Below, piece by piece: positions 9,139 through 17,649 of a stretch of 64,000 nt of DNA. The DNA comes from Pseudactinotalea suaedae (lineage in GTDB: Bacteria; Actinomycetota; Actinomycetes; Actinomycetales; Beutenbergiaceae). The notes beneath the pieces were generated by a model that saw only the letters and a list, made by a program, of their open reading frames with translations, made no database searches and was not told the DNA's origin. A program made the position numbers and the translations under genes. Every line of letters starts with the position of its first letter. The first letter of the stretch is position 1. Location of the stretch: contig NZ_WNXY01000003.1 of NCBI RefSeq assembly GCF_009733815.1, positions 408,563 to 472,562 of the forward strand, given 5' to 3'.

Positions 9139-9516
9139 CTACGCCGTCGTCGGCCGATGCAGCAGGGCGCTGTGCTGGCTGCGCTCCAGGTAGCTCACGA
9201 CGGCGTCGCGGCTCTTCGTCAGGCAGGACAGGCGCTCCTCGATCCCGGCCAGCTCCTCCCGCAGCTGCTGCGCGAGGGCGAGCGAGCACTCGGGGGCGCC
9301 GGCGTGCTCCTCGGTGTCGAGAATCAGCCGCGCCATGCGCGCCGACAGCCCGGCCTGGATGAGGCCGCGCACCCGCACGGCGCGGGCGATCTGGGACTCG
9401 TCGTACGAGCGGTAGCCGTTGGGGAGCCGCTCGGACTCCAGCAGGCCCTGCTGCTCGTAGTATCGGAGCATGCGGGCGGGGATGCCCGTGCGCTGGGCGA
9501 CGTCGCCGATCCTCAT
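9139..9516 (-). CDS. MerR-family transcriptional regulator
   Basis: 125 aa. It begins with MRIGDVAQRTGIPARMLRYY, the canonical MerR winged helix, followed by a dimerisation coiled coil (residues about 78-112). The start at 9516 rather than 9561 is decided by a GGAGGAG site 8 nt upstream that would otherwise be inside the gene. It is divergent from an MFS efflux gene, with a palindrome between them, the usual arrangement of a drug-responsive regulator and its pump. Confidence 0.9.
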   Translation of the reverse strand: MRIGDVAQRTGIPARMLRYYEQQGLLESERLPNGYRSYDESQIARAVRVRGLIQAGLSARMARLILDTEEHAGAPECSLALAQQLREELAGIEERLSCLTKSRDAVVSYLERSQHSALLHRPTTA

Positions 9517-9539
9517 GCTGAGCTCCTCCGACATCGGGC

Positions 9540-9569
9540 TTGACATTGACATCAGTGTCAAAGTTTACC
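9540..9569. promoter_or_regulatory. MerR operator and MFS promoter in the divergent region
   Basis: The palindrome TTGACATCAGTGTCAA (9546-9561, 6-bp arms, TCAG centre) sits just downstream of a plus-strand TTGACA (9540-9545). Its arm also gives a TTGACA on the minus strand. A weak -10 (TTTACC, 9564-9569) implies a long 18-bp spacer, typical of MerR-activated promoters. Transcription would start next to the ATG at 9578. Confidence 0.65.
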
Positions 9570-9577
9570 GTCGTGGC

Positions 9578-10831
9578 ATGAGTTCTGTTCACGTCTCCAC
9601 GCCGACCCGCGCCGGTGAGTCACGCCTGCCGCTCCAGCCTCTCCTCATCCTCGGCCTCGGGGTGCTCGTGACCGTGACCGCCGAGTCGCTGCCGGCCGGG
9701 ATGATGCCGGAGATGGCTGCTGATCTGGCGGTGAAGCCGCTGGAGATCGGACTCCTCATCTCGGTCTGGGCGATCACGGTCATCGTCACGAGCGTCCCGC
9801 TCGCGCGAGCGACGGGGCGCGTGGACCGCCGCCTGGTGGTGGGCTACTCGCTCACGCTGTTCGCGCTCGCCAACATCGCGACGGCGTTGGCGTCCAGCTA
9901 TCCGCTGGCCATGGCGACGCGTGTGCTCGCGGCGACCGCGCACGGCGTCTTCTGGGCCGTGGTCATCGTGTACGCGTCCTCGCTCCTGTCGCCCTCGCAG
10001 CTGGGCCGTGGGCTCGCCGTCGTGACCGCGGGCGGCACGGCCGCGACCGTCGCGGGGCTCCCCGCGGCGACCCTGATCGCCCAGACCTGGGGCTGGCGCA
10101 CGACGTTCGTCATCCTGGGTGCGATCGCGCTGCTGATCGGCGCCGTCGTGGTCCGGCGGATGCCCAGCTACCGGCCCGACCGCGCGGCAGACCAGGGGCG
10201 TGACCGCGGGTTCTGGCGTGACCCGTCACTGCCTGCGCTGGCCCTCCTGGGGGCGGCCGCCACGCTCATCGCCGTCGCGCAGTTCGCCTCCTTCACCTAC
10301 ATCCGCCCCTACCTGGAGATCTCCGCGGCGATCGCGCCCGCGCACTCCTCAGGGCTGTTGTTCCTCTACGGCGCGGCGGGCATGGTCGGCGTCGTCACGG
10401 CGGGGTTCCTCGCCGACCGGTTCCCGCGCGGCTCGCTGGCGGCCGTGCTCGTCCTCTTCGTGCTCGCGTTCCTCGTGCTGACGGTGGCCTCGACGGCGAC
10501 CGCCGCGGTCGTCTCAGCGCTCGCCACGTGGGGGTTCGCGATCGGGGCGCTGTTCCCGCTCCTGCAGACGACGCTCATGAAGGTGGCGAGCGAGCGCACC
10601 CGCACCTTGGCGAGCGCAGGTCTCGTGGTGCTGTTCAACGTCGGCATCGCCATCGGGCCCTGGCTCGGCGGCATCGTCGGCGGCGCGGCGGCGCCCACGA
10701 CGAACACCGCGGCCTCCGCCGGCGTCATGCTGGTCGCCGCCGTGCTGGGCGTGCTGGGCCTGCACCGCGCCACCCGATGGCTCCGCCCTGCCGCCGCGAC
10801 GACCTCGACCAGCCCGAGCGAGGCCGCCTGA
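9578..10831 (+). CDS. MFS drug/metabolite efflux transporter
   Basis: 417 aa with 12 predicted membrane helices, resembling the AraJ/YdhP-type drug:H+ antiporter family (first helix LPLQPLLILGLGVLVTVTAESLPAGMMP; conserved RATGRVDRRLV in the loop between helices 2 and 3). The start at 9578 gives the usual family length, although the frame is open to 9470. There is almost no leader between the predicted promoter and the ATG. Its likely job is export of a compound sensed by the divergent MerR protein. The substrate is unknown. Confidence 0.9.
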   Translation: MSSVHVSTPTRAGESRLPLQPLLILGLGVLVTVTAESLPAGMMPEMAADLAVKPLEIGLLISVWAITVIVTSVPLARATGRVDRRLVVGYSLTLFALANIATALASSYPLAMATRVLAATAHGVFWAVVIVYASSLLSPSQLGRGLAVVTAGGTAATVAGLPAATLIAQTWGWRTTFVILGAIALLIGAVVVRRMPSYRPDRAADQGRDRGFWRDPSLPALALLGAAATLIAVAQFASFTYIRPYLEISAAIAPAHSSGLLFLYGAAGMVGVVTAGFLADRFPRGSLAAVLVLFVLAFLVLTVASTATAAVVSALATWGFAIGALFPLLQTTLMKVASERTRTLASAGLVVLFNVGIAIGPWLGGIVGGAAAPTTNTAASAGVMLVAAVLGVLGLHRATRWLRPAAATTSTSPSEAA

Positions 10832-10860
10832 ACCGCGCTCACCCAGGTGCGCCGGTCAGG

Positions 10861-12291
10861 TCACTCCGTCGACGCCCGCCGCAGGCCGCACGTGGCGGGC
10901 GCGTTCAGCACCGTCCCGTCGGCATCGAACCGTGACCCGTGCAGCGGGCAGTCCCAGGTCTGCTCCGCGTCGTTCCACTTCACCTTCCCGCCGAGGTGCG
11001 TGCACACGCGCGACAACCCGTCGGGTGCCGCGGCCGGCTCGGCGCGGTGTGCGGCGTCCAGGCGCATCCACCCCCGCGCCATCTCCACGGCCACGGACGC
11101 GTTGAACCGGGCGAAGGTTCCCAGGCCCGCCAGCTCGGACCGACGCCACGGCTCGTAGATCGCCGCCCAGTCCAACCGCCCGCCCGTGACCCGAGCGGCC
11201 AGCGCCATGGCGCCGGCGACCCCGTTGGTCATGCCCCACTTGGCGAAACCACCGGCGACCAGCAGGTGCTCGGTACCGGGCTGGAGCGGCCCGGCGAACG
11301 GCAACCCGTGGGACGTGGAGTGGTCCTGCGCCGACCAGGCGTGGGTCTCCTCCGCCTGCGGCCACCACCGCCGGGTCCAGTCGCGGAGCTGGTCCAGGTG
11401 CTCGCGCTCCGAACGCGTCCGCCCCGTCGTGTGGCCGGCACCGCCGACCAGCAGCAGCTTGTCGTCCCCGCGTCGGGCCTCTCGCAGCGACCGGCTGGGC
11501 TGCTCGGCCGACAGGTACATCCCCGACGGCGGAGCCACCACGCCGCGGAACGCCATCAGGTACGAGCGGCGCGCCTCCATCCGTGCGAAGTAGCCGCCGC
11601 GGTCGAGGATGGGCATGCCGGTGGCGAGCACCACGCGGTCCGCCTGCACCACGCCGGAGTCGGTCTCGATCAGCGCCGGCTGGTCGCCGCTGACCCGGAG
11701 CGCGCGCACGCCCTCGTGCACGGTCGCGCCGTGCGCACGTGCCTCACGGACGAGCGCATGAGCCACCGCGACCGGGTCGGTCTGCAGCTGCTCGCTCAGC
11801 TGGACCCCGCCCCGGTGGCCGAACGGGAGATCGAGCTCGGGAACCCAGGTCACCGGTAGCCCGGCATCCCGGGCGAGCGCGAGCTCCTGCCGTGCCTGTC
11901 GCTCCCCCTGGTCGCTCACGGCGAAGGTGACGGCGTCACGGCTCTGCACGGGGACGCCGGCGGTCTCGCAGAAGCCGGACAGCCACTCCTGGGCCGCGCG
12001 GTTGGCCTCGACGTAGGTGCCGATCACCGAGGGCGGGTGGTGGCGAGCGATCGTCGAGAAGGTCGTTCCCTGCAGGAGGCTGACCTTGGCGGTGCTGGCA
12101 CCTGTGGTGCTCCCGGCCACGGTGCGCGCCTCCAGCACGGCGACCGAGAGGCCGGCCCTCGCCAGCAGCACGGCTGTCGTCAGGCCGGTGATGCCGGCGC
12201 CGACGACGGCGACCTCGACACGGCTCGGCACAGCGGTGCCGTCGGTCTCGGCTCGGTTCGCAGCCTCGTGCCACAGTGTCTGACGCGTCAT
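10861..12291 (-). CDS. FAD-dependent oxidoreductase with C-terminal Rieske [2Fe-2S] domain
   Basis: 476 aa. A DAO-type FAD domain starts with the dinucleotide-binding VAVVGAGITGLTTA (GAGITG at 31-36) and ends near LLVAGGFAKWGMTNG. The last 50 residues form a Rieske module with Cys430-x-His432 and Cys448-x-x-His451 ligands (CTHLGG and CPLHGSRF). Such FAD-Rieske proteins are widespread, but their substrates are mostly unproven. The ATG has GGGAGG upstream. It is convergent with the MFS gene and monocistronic. Confidence 0.92.
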   Translation of the reverse strand: MTRQTLWHEAANRAETDGTAVPSRVEVAVVGAGITGLTTAVLLARAGLSVAVLEARTVAGSTTGASTAKVSLLQGTTFSTIARHHPPSVIGTYVEANRAAQEWLSGFCETAGVPVQSRDAVTFAVSDQGERQARQELALARDAGLPVTWVPELDLPFGHRGGVQLSEQLQTDPVAVAHALVREARAHGATVHEGVRALRVSGDQPALIETDSGVVQADRVVLATGMPILDRGGYFARMEARRSYLMAFRGVVAPPSGMYLSAEQPSRSLREARRGDDKLLLVGGAGHTTGRTRSEREHLDQLRDWTRRWWPQAEETHAWSAQDHSTSHGLPFAGPLQPGTEHLLVAGGFAKWGMTNGVAGAMALAARVTGGRLDWAAIYEPWRRSELAGLGTFARFNASVAVEMARGWMRLDAAHRAEPAAAPDGLSRVCTHLGGKVKWNDAEQTWDCPLHGSRFDADGTVLNAPATCGLRRASTE

Positions 12292-12399
12292 GACGACCTC
12301 CCACGCTCACGCCGGCTGGGCGCGCTCACCCGGCGGGCGAACGCCTGCCGAAGCATCCCAGCCGGACAGCAGTCGGTACCCGCTTCGAGGGCAGGCGAT

Positions 12400-13008
12400 T
12401 CACTCGCCTTCCGCCGGACCCTCGCGCAGCAGCGCGATGCTGCCCTCCTGGTCGAGCACGGGCTGACGCAGCTCGTCGGTGAGGAACTCGAGCATGGCCT
12501 CCGAGAGCGTCGGGTTCTCCGAGGCGATCACGTCACCGGCGATCGCCACGTGGAGATCGTGGGCGAACGCGGCCATGGCGGTCTCGGCTACGCAGCTGTG
12601 CGTGGACACGCCGCCGATCAGCAGATGGCTCACCTGCAGCTCGGTGAGGATCTCGCGCAACCGGGTGCCGTGGAAGGCGTCGTCGCGCGTTTTCGTCACG
12701 TCGAGACCACCCTCGGTGTCGAGCGCGTCCACGTAGCTGGCCTGCGCGGTACCCGGGAACGCGAAGCCCTCGTCGTCGGCCAGCATGTTGACGGTCCACG
12801 TCGACTTGTCCCGATCGTGCTCGGTGCGGACCAGCACCACCGGCCGGTCGGCCTCTCGCGCCGCCACGACGAGCTCGTTGGCCCGCTCGATCAACTCATC
12901 CTTCACCTCGTCGAGCTCGGGGGCCTCGAAGTAGGCGTTCTGCAGGTCCACGAGCAGCAGCGCGACTCCGGTGTGCCGGCTCGCGCCGCCGCTCACCTCT
13001 TCCACCAC
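12400..13008 (-). CDS. Isochorismatase-family cysteine hydrolase, nicotinamidase-like
   Basis: 202 aa. The catalytic triad of the family is visible: Asp20 in LLLVDLQNAY, Lys105 in VTKTRDDAFHGT, and the nucleophile Cys138 in GGVSTHSCVAETAMAAF. Nicotinamidase would hydrolyse nicotinamide to nicotinate. Direct coupling to nadE supports a role in NAD salvage, but the metal-binding residues are not conclusive and other cysteine hydrolases share these motifs. The GTG at 13008 overlaps nadE by 16 bp. An in-frame GTG at 12996 would give a 4-bp GTGA overlap and is equally plausible. Confidence 0.88.
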   Translation of the reverse strand: MVEEVSGGASRHTGVALLLVDLQNAYFEAPELDEVKDELIERANELVVAAREADRPVVLVRTEHDRDKSTWTVNMLADDEGFAFPGTAQASYVDALDTEGGLDVTKTRDDAFHGTRLREILTELQVSHLLIGGVSTHSCVAETAMAAFAHDLHVAIAGDVIASENPTLSEAMLEFLTDELRQPVLDQEGSIALLREGPAEGE

Positions 13009-13823
13009 GTGTCCAGCGGGGTGACCGGCGTCGTCCGCTTGTGGCGCGTGCGGCGCCAGGCTGCCTCGATGCGCTCGGCGACCTCGTCGGGCACCTCCCG
13101 ACCCTCGACGTAGGCGTCGATGTGCTCGTAGGAGATGCCGAGCTCGGCCTCGTCGGACCGGCCCGGGATGTCGTCGAGAAGGTCGGCCGTCGGTTCCTTG
13201 GCCCAGAGCCGCTCCGGCCCACCGATGGCACGCAGCACCGCCCGGTTCTGACCCTTGTCGAGCCCGTAGAGCGGGAGCACGTCGGCGGCGCCGTCGCCGA
13301 ACTTGGTGAAGAAGCCGGTCACCGACTCGGATCCGTGATCGGTACCGATCACCAGGAGCCCGCGGTCGCCCGCGAGCGCGTACTGGGCGACCATGCGCAA
13401 CCGTGCCTTCGTGTTGCCCTTGGTGAAGTCGGAGATCGGCTGGCCCGTCGACGTCAGGTACTCCGACTCGAACGCATCGACGGCGGTGCCCACGTTGAAG
13501 GTGACCACCTCGTCGGGCGCCACGAACGCGACGGCCGCCTGGGCGTCGTCCTCGTCGAGCTGCACGCGGTAGGGCAGCCGCACGCCCACGAAGACGGCGT
13601 CACCTCCCTCGGCGCGGCGCCGCTCGACCGCAAGCTGGGCCAGACGACCGGCGAGGGTGGAGTCCAATCCCCCGGAGATCCCCAGCACATAGCCGCGAGC
13701 CCCCGTCGCGGCGAGGTAGTCGTTCAAGAACGACACCCGGTGCTCGGCCTCCGCCGCTGGATCGATCTCGGGCGCGACGCCCATCTCCTCGACGATCACC
13801 CGCTGTACCTCACGCATGCGCAC
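12993..13823 (-). CDS. nadE: Ammonia-dependent NAD+ synthetase
   Basis: 276 aa. Amidates deamido-NAD+ to NAD+ using ATP and ammonia. The PP-loop SGGLDST is at residues 50-56, and there are further family motifs: KGNTKARLRMVAQYALA, GTDHGSESVTGFFTKFGDGAADVLPL, and KEPTADL. There is no glutaminase domain, so free ammonia is the nitrogen source, as in E. coli NadE. It is coupled to the nicotinamidase-like gene. ATGs at 13823 and 13817 are both possible starts. Confidence 0.97.
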   Translation of the reverse strand: MRMREVQRVIVEEMGVAPEIDPAAEAEHRVSFLNDYLAATGARGYVLGISGGLDSTLAGRLAQLAVERRRAEGGDAVFVGVRLPYRVQLDEDDAQAAVAFVAPDEVVTFNVGTAVDAFESEYLTSTGQPISDFTKGNTKARLRMVAQYALAGDRGLLVIGTDHGSESVTGFFTKFGDGAADVLPLYGLDKGQNRAVLRAIGGPERLWAKEPTADLLDDIPGRSDEAELGISYEHIDAYVEGREVPDEVAERIEAAWRRTRHKRTTPVTPLDTWWKR

Positions 13824-13877
13824 ACGCTACGCCGCTCACGCTCCGTCACGGGCGGAGGTGGTCCAGCAGCCATGCCT

Positions 13878-14552
13878 TCACTCCGAGCTGACCGAGCTCT
13901 CGTCGTGCGGTGCGCCCACGGGCTTCGACTCGGCGGAGCCGCGCTGTCGGAGATAGATGGACAGCGCCACCATGCTCCCGACGGCGAGGAACTCGGACTG
14001 CCAGTTCTGCAACGTCCGGTCCCAGAACTCCGGCTCGACCAGGTACTCGGCCCAGCCGATCGCCGGCTCCCCGTGCGTGGCCTGCTCCGCGTTGTGCACC
14101 GTGAGCCCAGCCAACGACTGCAGCGACCAGGAGGCCACGAACACGCCGCCCATCACCAGCAGCAGCGAGTTGGAGTACACGCTGCGGCGCCACCCGGCGG
14201 CCTTCGCCCAGGCCGGTGACTCCGGCCTGGCGTGCTCACCGAGCAGCTGTTGCTCCTCGGAGCCGGTCCCTTCGTCCCCCGGCTTCTTCGACTCCGGTGA
14301 GCCATGCTGGACCAACCACACCGTGGCGGCGATGAACAAGAAGAACTGCAGGTACTCGGACTGCCAGTTCTCGGCGACGTCGACGACGAACGCCGAGCTG
14401 GACACGAAGCTCCACCAGCTGATACCGGGCTCGCCGTGGGCCGCCTGGTCCGCGTTGAAGACCAGATGTCCCGCGATCGACTGGCCGGCCAGCGCCAGCA
14501 GGAAGATCGCGGCGAAGAAGATGCTCAGGCCGTGGTCGCGGAACCGCTTCAT
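13878..14552 (-). CDS. DUF6766-type membrane protein with internal duplication
   Basis: 224 aa. It contains two homologous halves, residues about 7-90 and about 123-215. Each has a hydrophobic helix, the pattern QS(I/L)AG..V.NA(D/E)QA.HGEP.I.W, an NWQSE(Y/F)L segment, a second helix, and (Q/R)xGSxESK at its end. The function of the family is unknown. The ATG overlaps the stop of a 27-codon upstream ORF (ATGA). Confidence 0.8.
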   Translation of the reverse strand: MKRFRDHGLSIFFAAIFLLALAGQSIAGHLVFNADQAAHGEPGISWWSFVSSSAFVVDVAENWQSEYLQFFLFIAATVWLVQHGSPESKKPGDEGTGSEEQQLLGEHARPESPAWAKAAGWRRSVYSNSLLLVMGGVFVASWSLQSLAGLTVHNAEQATHGEPAIGWAEYLVEPEFWDRTLQNWQSEFLAVGSMVALSIYLRQRGSAESKPVGAPHDESSVSSE

Positions 14553-14632
14553 CGCCCGGTCACCACGATGGCCACCATCGCGCCCAGACCCAGGACGAGG
14601 ACCGCGCACCAGAACGTCATCACCGCTCTCAT
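14549..14632 (-). CDS. Tiny 27-aa single-pass membrane ORF, coupled upstream of the DUF6766 gene
   Basis: It encodes MRAVMTFWCAVLVLGLGAMV followed by seven residues ending in GR, essentially one membrane helix. Its TGA overlaps the next ATG by 4 bp, so translation of the larger gene may depend on it. There is no well-spaced Shine-Dalgarno (GGAGG lies 15 nt upstream), and an internal ATG at codon 5 is an alternative. It could be a real small membrane subunit or only a leader ORF. Confidence 0.4.
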   Translation of the reverse strand: MRAVMTFWCAVLVLGLGAMVAIVVTGR

Positions 14633-14695
14633 GGGCCTGACGCTAGACCTCCGAGGTGCGACGAGGCACGCGCGACCCTTCGATGTTGTTGACTC

Positions 14696-15553
14696 GTGCA
14701 CATGTCCTCCGTCGCCGCGGGCCTTCGCTGCCTGACCCTGAACGTCCTCGGACCCGCGAACCCGGACTGGGAGCGGCGCAGCCGGCTGATCGGAGCCGAG
14801 CTGCGTGCGCAGCAGGCCGACGTCGTCGCCCTCCAGGAGGTGCCGACCGACGAACGGCTCGACGAGCTGCTCGGACCGGGGTACCACGTCACCCCGTTCT
14901 CGCAGACGAGCGAGGACGGGACCGGTGGGGTGCTGGCCACCCGGGCCGAGCACCGTGTCCTGGAGGAGATCGGGCAGGGCACCCCCGAGAACGGGCAGGA
15001 CCTGCCCTGGTACGCGACGCTGGTCGTCGAGCTGGAGTCCTCGGTCGGATCGTTGGTGGTGGCGCACCACAAGCCGAGCTGGCCCTTCCCGCTGGAGGTC
15101 GAGCGCGAGCAGCAGGCGCTCCGAGCCGCATCGGCGGTCGAGCGCTGGGCGGGCGATCGCCCTGCCGTCGTGCTCGGCGACTTCGACGCCACCCCGGACT
15201 CCGCCAGCATGCAGCTCTGGCGCGGCCGCCGCTCGCTGGAGGATGTCAGCGTCTGCTACCAGGACGCGTGGGAGACCGTGCGGGGCGACGAACCGGGCCT
15301 GACCTTCACCTCGGAGAACCCGCTGGTGCGAGCGGGTGAGGTCGCGACGGCCATCTCGCGTCGCATCGACTACGTCCTCGTGCGTGCCGGTCGGCACGGG
15401 CCGATGCTGCAGGTCGTCGACTGCCGCCGCCTGCTCGACCATCCGGTGGAGGGGGTCTGGGCCAGCGACCACTTCGGCGTCGTCGCCGACCTGGCGCTGC
15501 CCCACCACCCTCCGGGCAGCTGGGCCGACTACCCGGCGGCCGAGCCCGGATAG
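14696..15553 (+). CDS. Endonuclease/exonuclease/phosphatase (EEP) family protein
   Basis: 285 aa. The EEP fold motifs are in order: LTLNVLGPAN, the metal-binding Glu in VVALQEVPTDE, GGVLATR, VVAHHKPSW, GDFDATPDS in place of the usual GDFN, RRIDYVLVR, and SDHFGVVADL. The substrate could be a nucleic acid, phosphoinositide-like lipid or nucleotide and cannot be told from sequence. There is no signal peptide, so it is cytosolic. GTG 14696 and ATG 14702 are both possible starts. Confidence 0.9.
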   Translation: MHMSSVAAGLRCLTLNVLGPANPDWERRSRLIGAELRAQQADVVALQEVPTDERLDELLGPGYHVTPFSQTSEDGTGGVLATRAEHRVLEEIGQGTPENGQDLPWYATLVVELESSVGSLVVAHHKPSWPFPLEVEREQQALRAASAVERWAGDRPAVVLGDFDATPDSASMQLWRGRRSLEDVSVCYQDAWETVRGDEPGLTFTSENPLVRAGEVATAISRRIDYVLVRAGRHGPMLQVVDCRRLLDHPVEGVWASDHFGVVADLALPHHPPGSWADYPAAEPG

Positions 15554-15636
15554 TCGCGACCGCGACGAGGGTCTCCGGCGCGCCTGCTCCCGTGCGGCTC
15601 ACGGCATGAAACCGAACCGGATGGGAACCGGTGGCC

Positions 15637-16605
15637 ATGTCCTTGACCTTGGGTTACTTCCTGTCCTGTGAAGAGTACGGTCCGGCCGAGCTGGTCGAGC
15701 AGGCGGTCGCCGCCGAGCGCGCCGGGTTCGACGCGCTGTGGATCAGCGATCACTTCCATCCCTGGAACGACGAGCAGGGTCAGTCCCCGTTCGTCTGGGG
15801 TGTGATCGGGGCGCTGAGCCAGGCCTGCTCCCTGCCCGTCACGACCGCGGTGACGTGTCCGACGATGCGCATCCACCCGGCCGTGATCGCCCAGGCCGCC
15901 GCGACCGCAGCCGTCCAGCTGCGTGGCGGCTTCCGGCTGGGCGTCGGCACCGGTGAGGCCCTGAACGAGCACGTGCTCGGCGACGTGTGGCCCGCCCACG
16001 CCGTCCGGGCCGAGATGCTCGAGGAGGCCATCGCGCTGATCCGGCGCCTCTGGGAGGGCGACGCGGTCACCACGCGAGGACAGCACTACGAGGTGAGCGA
16101 CGCACGCATCTACACCCTCCCCGACGAGCCGATCCCGATCTACGTGAGCGCGTTCGGGCCCACCGCCCTCGAGCTCGCCGGGCGGATCGGTGACGGCTTC
16201 GTCACGACCTCGCCGGCGGCGGACGACGTCCAGCGCTTCAAGGAGCTCTCCGGCGGCAAGCCCGCCCAGGGCGGCGTGAAGGTGGCGTGGGCCGACTCCG
16301 AGGCCGAGGGCATCGACTACGCGCACCGGCTCTGGGCCAACTCCGGCCTGCCGGGCGAGCTCTCGCAGGTGCTGCCCTCCGTGCAGCACTTCGCGCAGGC
16401 GAGCGAGCTCGTGACGCGGGACGCCACCGCCCAGAGCATCGTCGCCGGCCCGGACGTGGACCGCCACGTCGAGCAGCTGGAGCAGTACGTGCAGGCAGGC
16501 TTCGACGAGGTGTACGTCGCCAACATGGGCCCGCAGTACCTGGAGATGATCGAGGCCTACGGACGTGACGTCCTGCCCCGGATCCGCGAGAACGCCGGGC
16601 GGTGA
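15637..16605 (+). CDS. LLM-class F420-dependent oxidoreductase (TIGR03557-like)
   Basis: 322 aa luciferase-like TIM-barrel enzyme. Diagnostic pieces are the start SLTLGYFLSCEEYGPAELV, WISDHFHPWNDEQGQSPFVW, TAVTCPTMRIHPAVIAQAAAT, GRFxLGVGTGEALNEHVLG-like sequence, and SAFGPTALELAGRIGDGF. This pattern matches the family related to F420-dependent glucose-6-phosphate dehydrogenase. It uses coenzyme F420 for hydride transfer; the substrate is unknown. A GTG two codons earlier is an alternative start. Confidence 0.92.
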   Translation: MSLTLGYFLSCEEYGPAELVEQAVAAERAGFDALWISDHFHPWNDEQGQSPFVWGVIGALSQACSLPVTTAVTCPTMRIHPAVIAQAAATAAVQLRGGFRLGVGTGEALNEHVLGDVWPAHAVRAEMLEEAIALIRRLWEGDAVTTRGQHYEVSDARIYTLPDEPIPIYVSAFGPTALELAGRIGDGFVTTSPAADDVQRFKELSGGKPAQGGVKVAWADSEAEGIDYAHRLWANSGLPGELSQVLPSVQHFAQASELVTRDATAQSIVAGPDVDRHVEQLEQYVQAGFDEVYVANMGPQYLEMIEAYGRDVLPRIRENAGR

Positions 16606-16698
16606 TCGTCCCTCCCACCCTCGCACCCTCGCATCTGGACGCGTTCGCATGCATCAACCACCCCGCGAAGGGGAACCGGAGATGACCGACAGGAAGGC

Positions 16699-17649
16699 AT
16701 GACCATGACTGACGAGAACCGATACGAGAGCTCGAGCCCCGCCGGTGTGGCGCCCCCGACGTACCCGCCCGCCACCACGACGGGACCGACCTCCAGCACC
16801 ACGTCGACCTCCAGCACCACGTCGACCTCCGCTGGCCAGAGCAGCGGGACCGACGCCGCCAAGGACGAGGCCGGCCAGCTCGCCGACCAGGCCAAGGGCA
16901 GCGCGCAGGAGGTCGCCGGCGCGGCCGCCGACAAGGCGGGCGAGGTCGCCGAGACGGCCAAGGACCAGGCGAAAGAAACCCTCACCGAGGCCAAGAACCA
17001 GGCGCGTGACCTGTACGAGCAGGGCCGCCAGCAGGTCTCTGAGCAGGCCGGTGCCCAGCAGCAGCGCCTTGCCGGTGGCATGCGTTCGGTCTCCTCGGAG
17101 CTGTCGGCGATGGCCGAGAGCAGCGAGAACCCGGGGCTGGCCACCGCGCTCGCACGGCAGCTGGGCCAGCAGCTGGAGAGCGCCGGAGACTGGCTCGAGC
17201 AGCGTGAGCCGGCCCAGGTGCTGGACGAGGTCTCCCGCTACGCGCGGAAGCACCCGGTCACCTTCATGGCGATCGCAGCGGGTCTCGGTCTGCTCGCAGG
17301 CCGGGTCGCGCGCAGCGCCAAGGACGCCAGCAGCGACTCCTCCGGAGGCGGTGCAGGCGCCAGCGGCTCAGCGGGGTCCGGCACCGCCGGCACCGGGTCC
17401 TACGGGACCCCGGCGCCTCAGCCCTACGGCACCTCGTACGGCACGACCGGCGGCCAGCCCTACGGCACCACCAGCACCGCGTACGGCACCACGGGCGGCC
17501 AGCCCTACGGCACCACCGGCACCCAGCCGTACGGCTCACCGGCAACCTCCGGCTCGTCGCAGGAGGGGCCGCTCGCGGGAGCTCCCGGCGCGATGGGAGA
17601 CACCGGCGCGGTCGCACCGGCCACCGCACATCCGGACGATCGTTCATGA
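16699..17649 (+). CDS. LEA/DUF883-like membrane-anchored protein with Gly/Tyr-rich tail
   Basis: 316 aa in four parts. A disordered Thr/Ser/Pro N-terminus (1-50) contains an 18-bp DNA duplication. Next is an Ala/Lys/Glu/Gln-rich amphipathic segment (51-120) resembling LEA and CsbD-type stress proteins. A globular stretch with one membrane helix (about 187-204, FMAIAAGLGLLAGRVA) follows. The C-terminus is low-complexity with repeated PYGT(S/T) units (about 240-280). The stop overlaps the next gene by ATGA. Function is unknown; the setting suggests the cell envelope. Confidence 0.8.
   Translation: MTMTDENRYESSSPAGVAPPTYPPATTTGPTSSTTSTSSTTSTSAGQSSGTDAAKDEAGQLADQAKGSAQEVAGAAADKAGEVAETAKDQAKETLTEAKNQARDLYEQGRQQVSEQAGAQQQRLAGGMRSVSSELSAMAESSENPGLATALARQLGQQLESAGDWLEQREPAQVLDEVSRYARKHPVTFMAIAAGLGLLAGRVARSAKDASSDSSGGGAGASGSAGSGTAGTGSYGTPAPQPYGTSYGTTGGQPYGTTSTAYGTTGGQPYGTTGTQPYGSPATSGSSQEGPLAGAPGAMGDTGAVAPATAHPDDRS
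16789..16830 (+). repeat. 18-bp tandem repeat inside the LEA-like gene
   Basis: Two perfect copies of ACCTCCAGCACCACGTCG (16789-16806, 16807-16824) plus a partial third encode Ser/Thr-rich repeats. The unit is in frame, so copy-number changes would not break the gene. Confidence 0.85.

Noticed and set aside
17415..17530. CRISPR-like repeats in the LEA-like gene
   Set aside because: The repeats are in frame and code for PYGT units, with no unique spacers.
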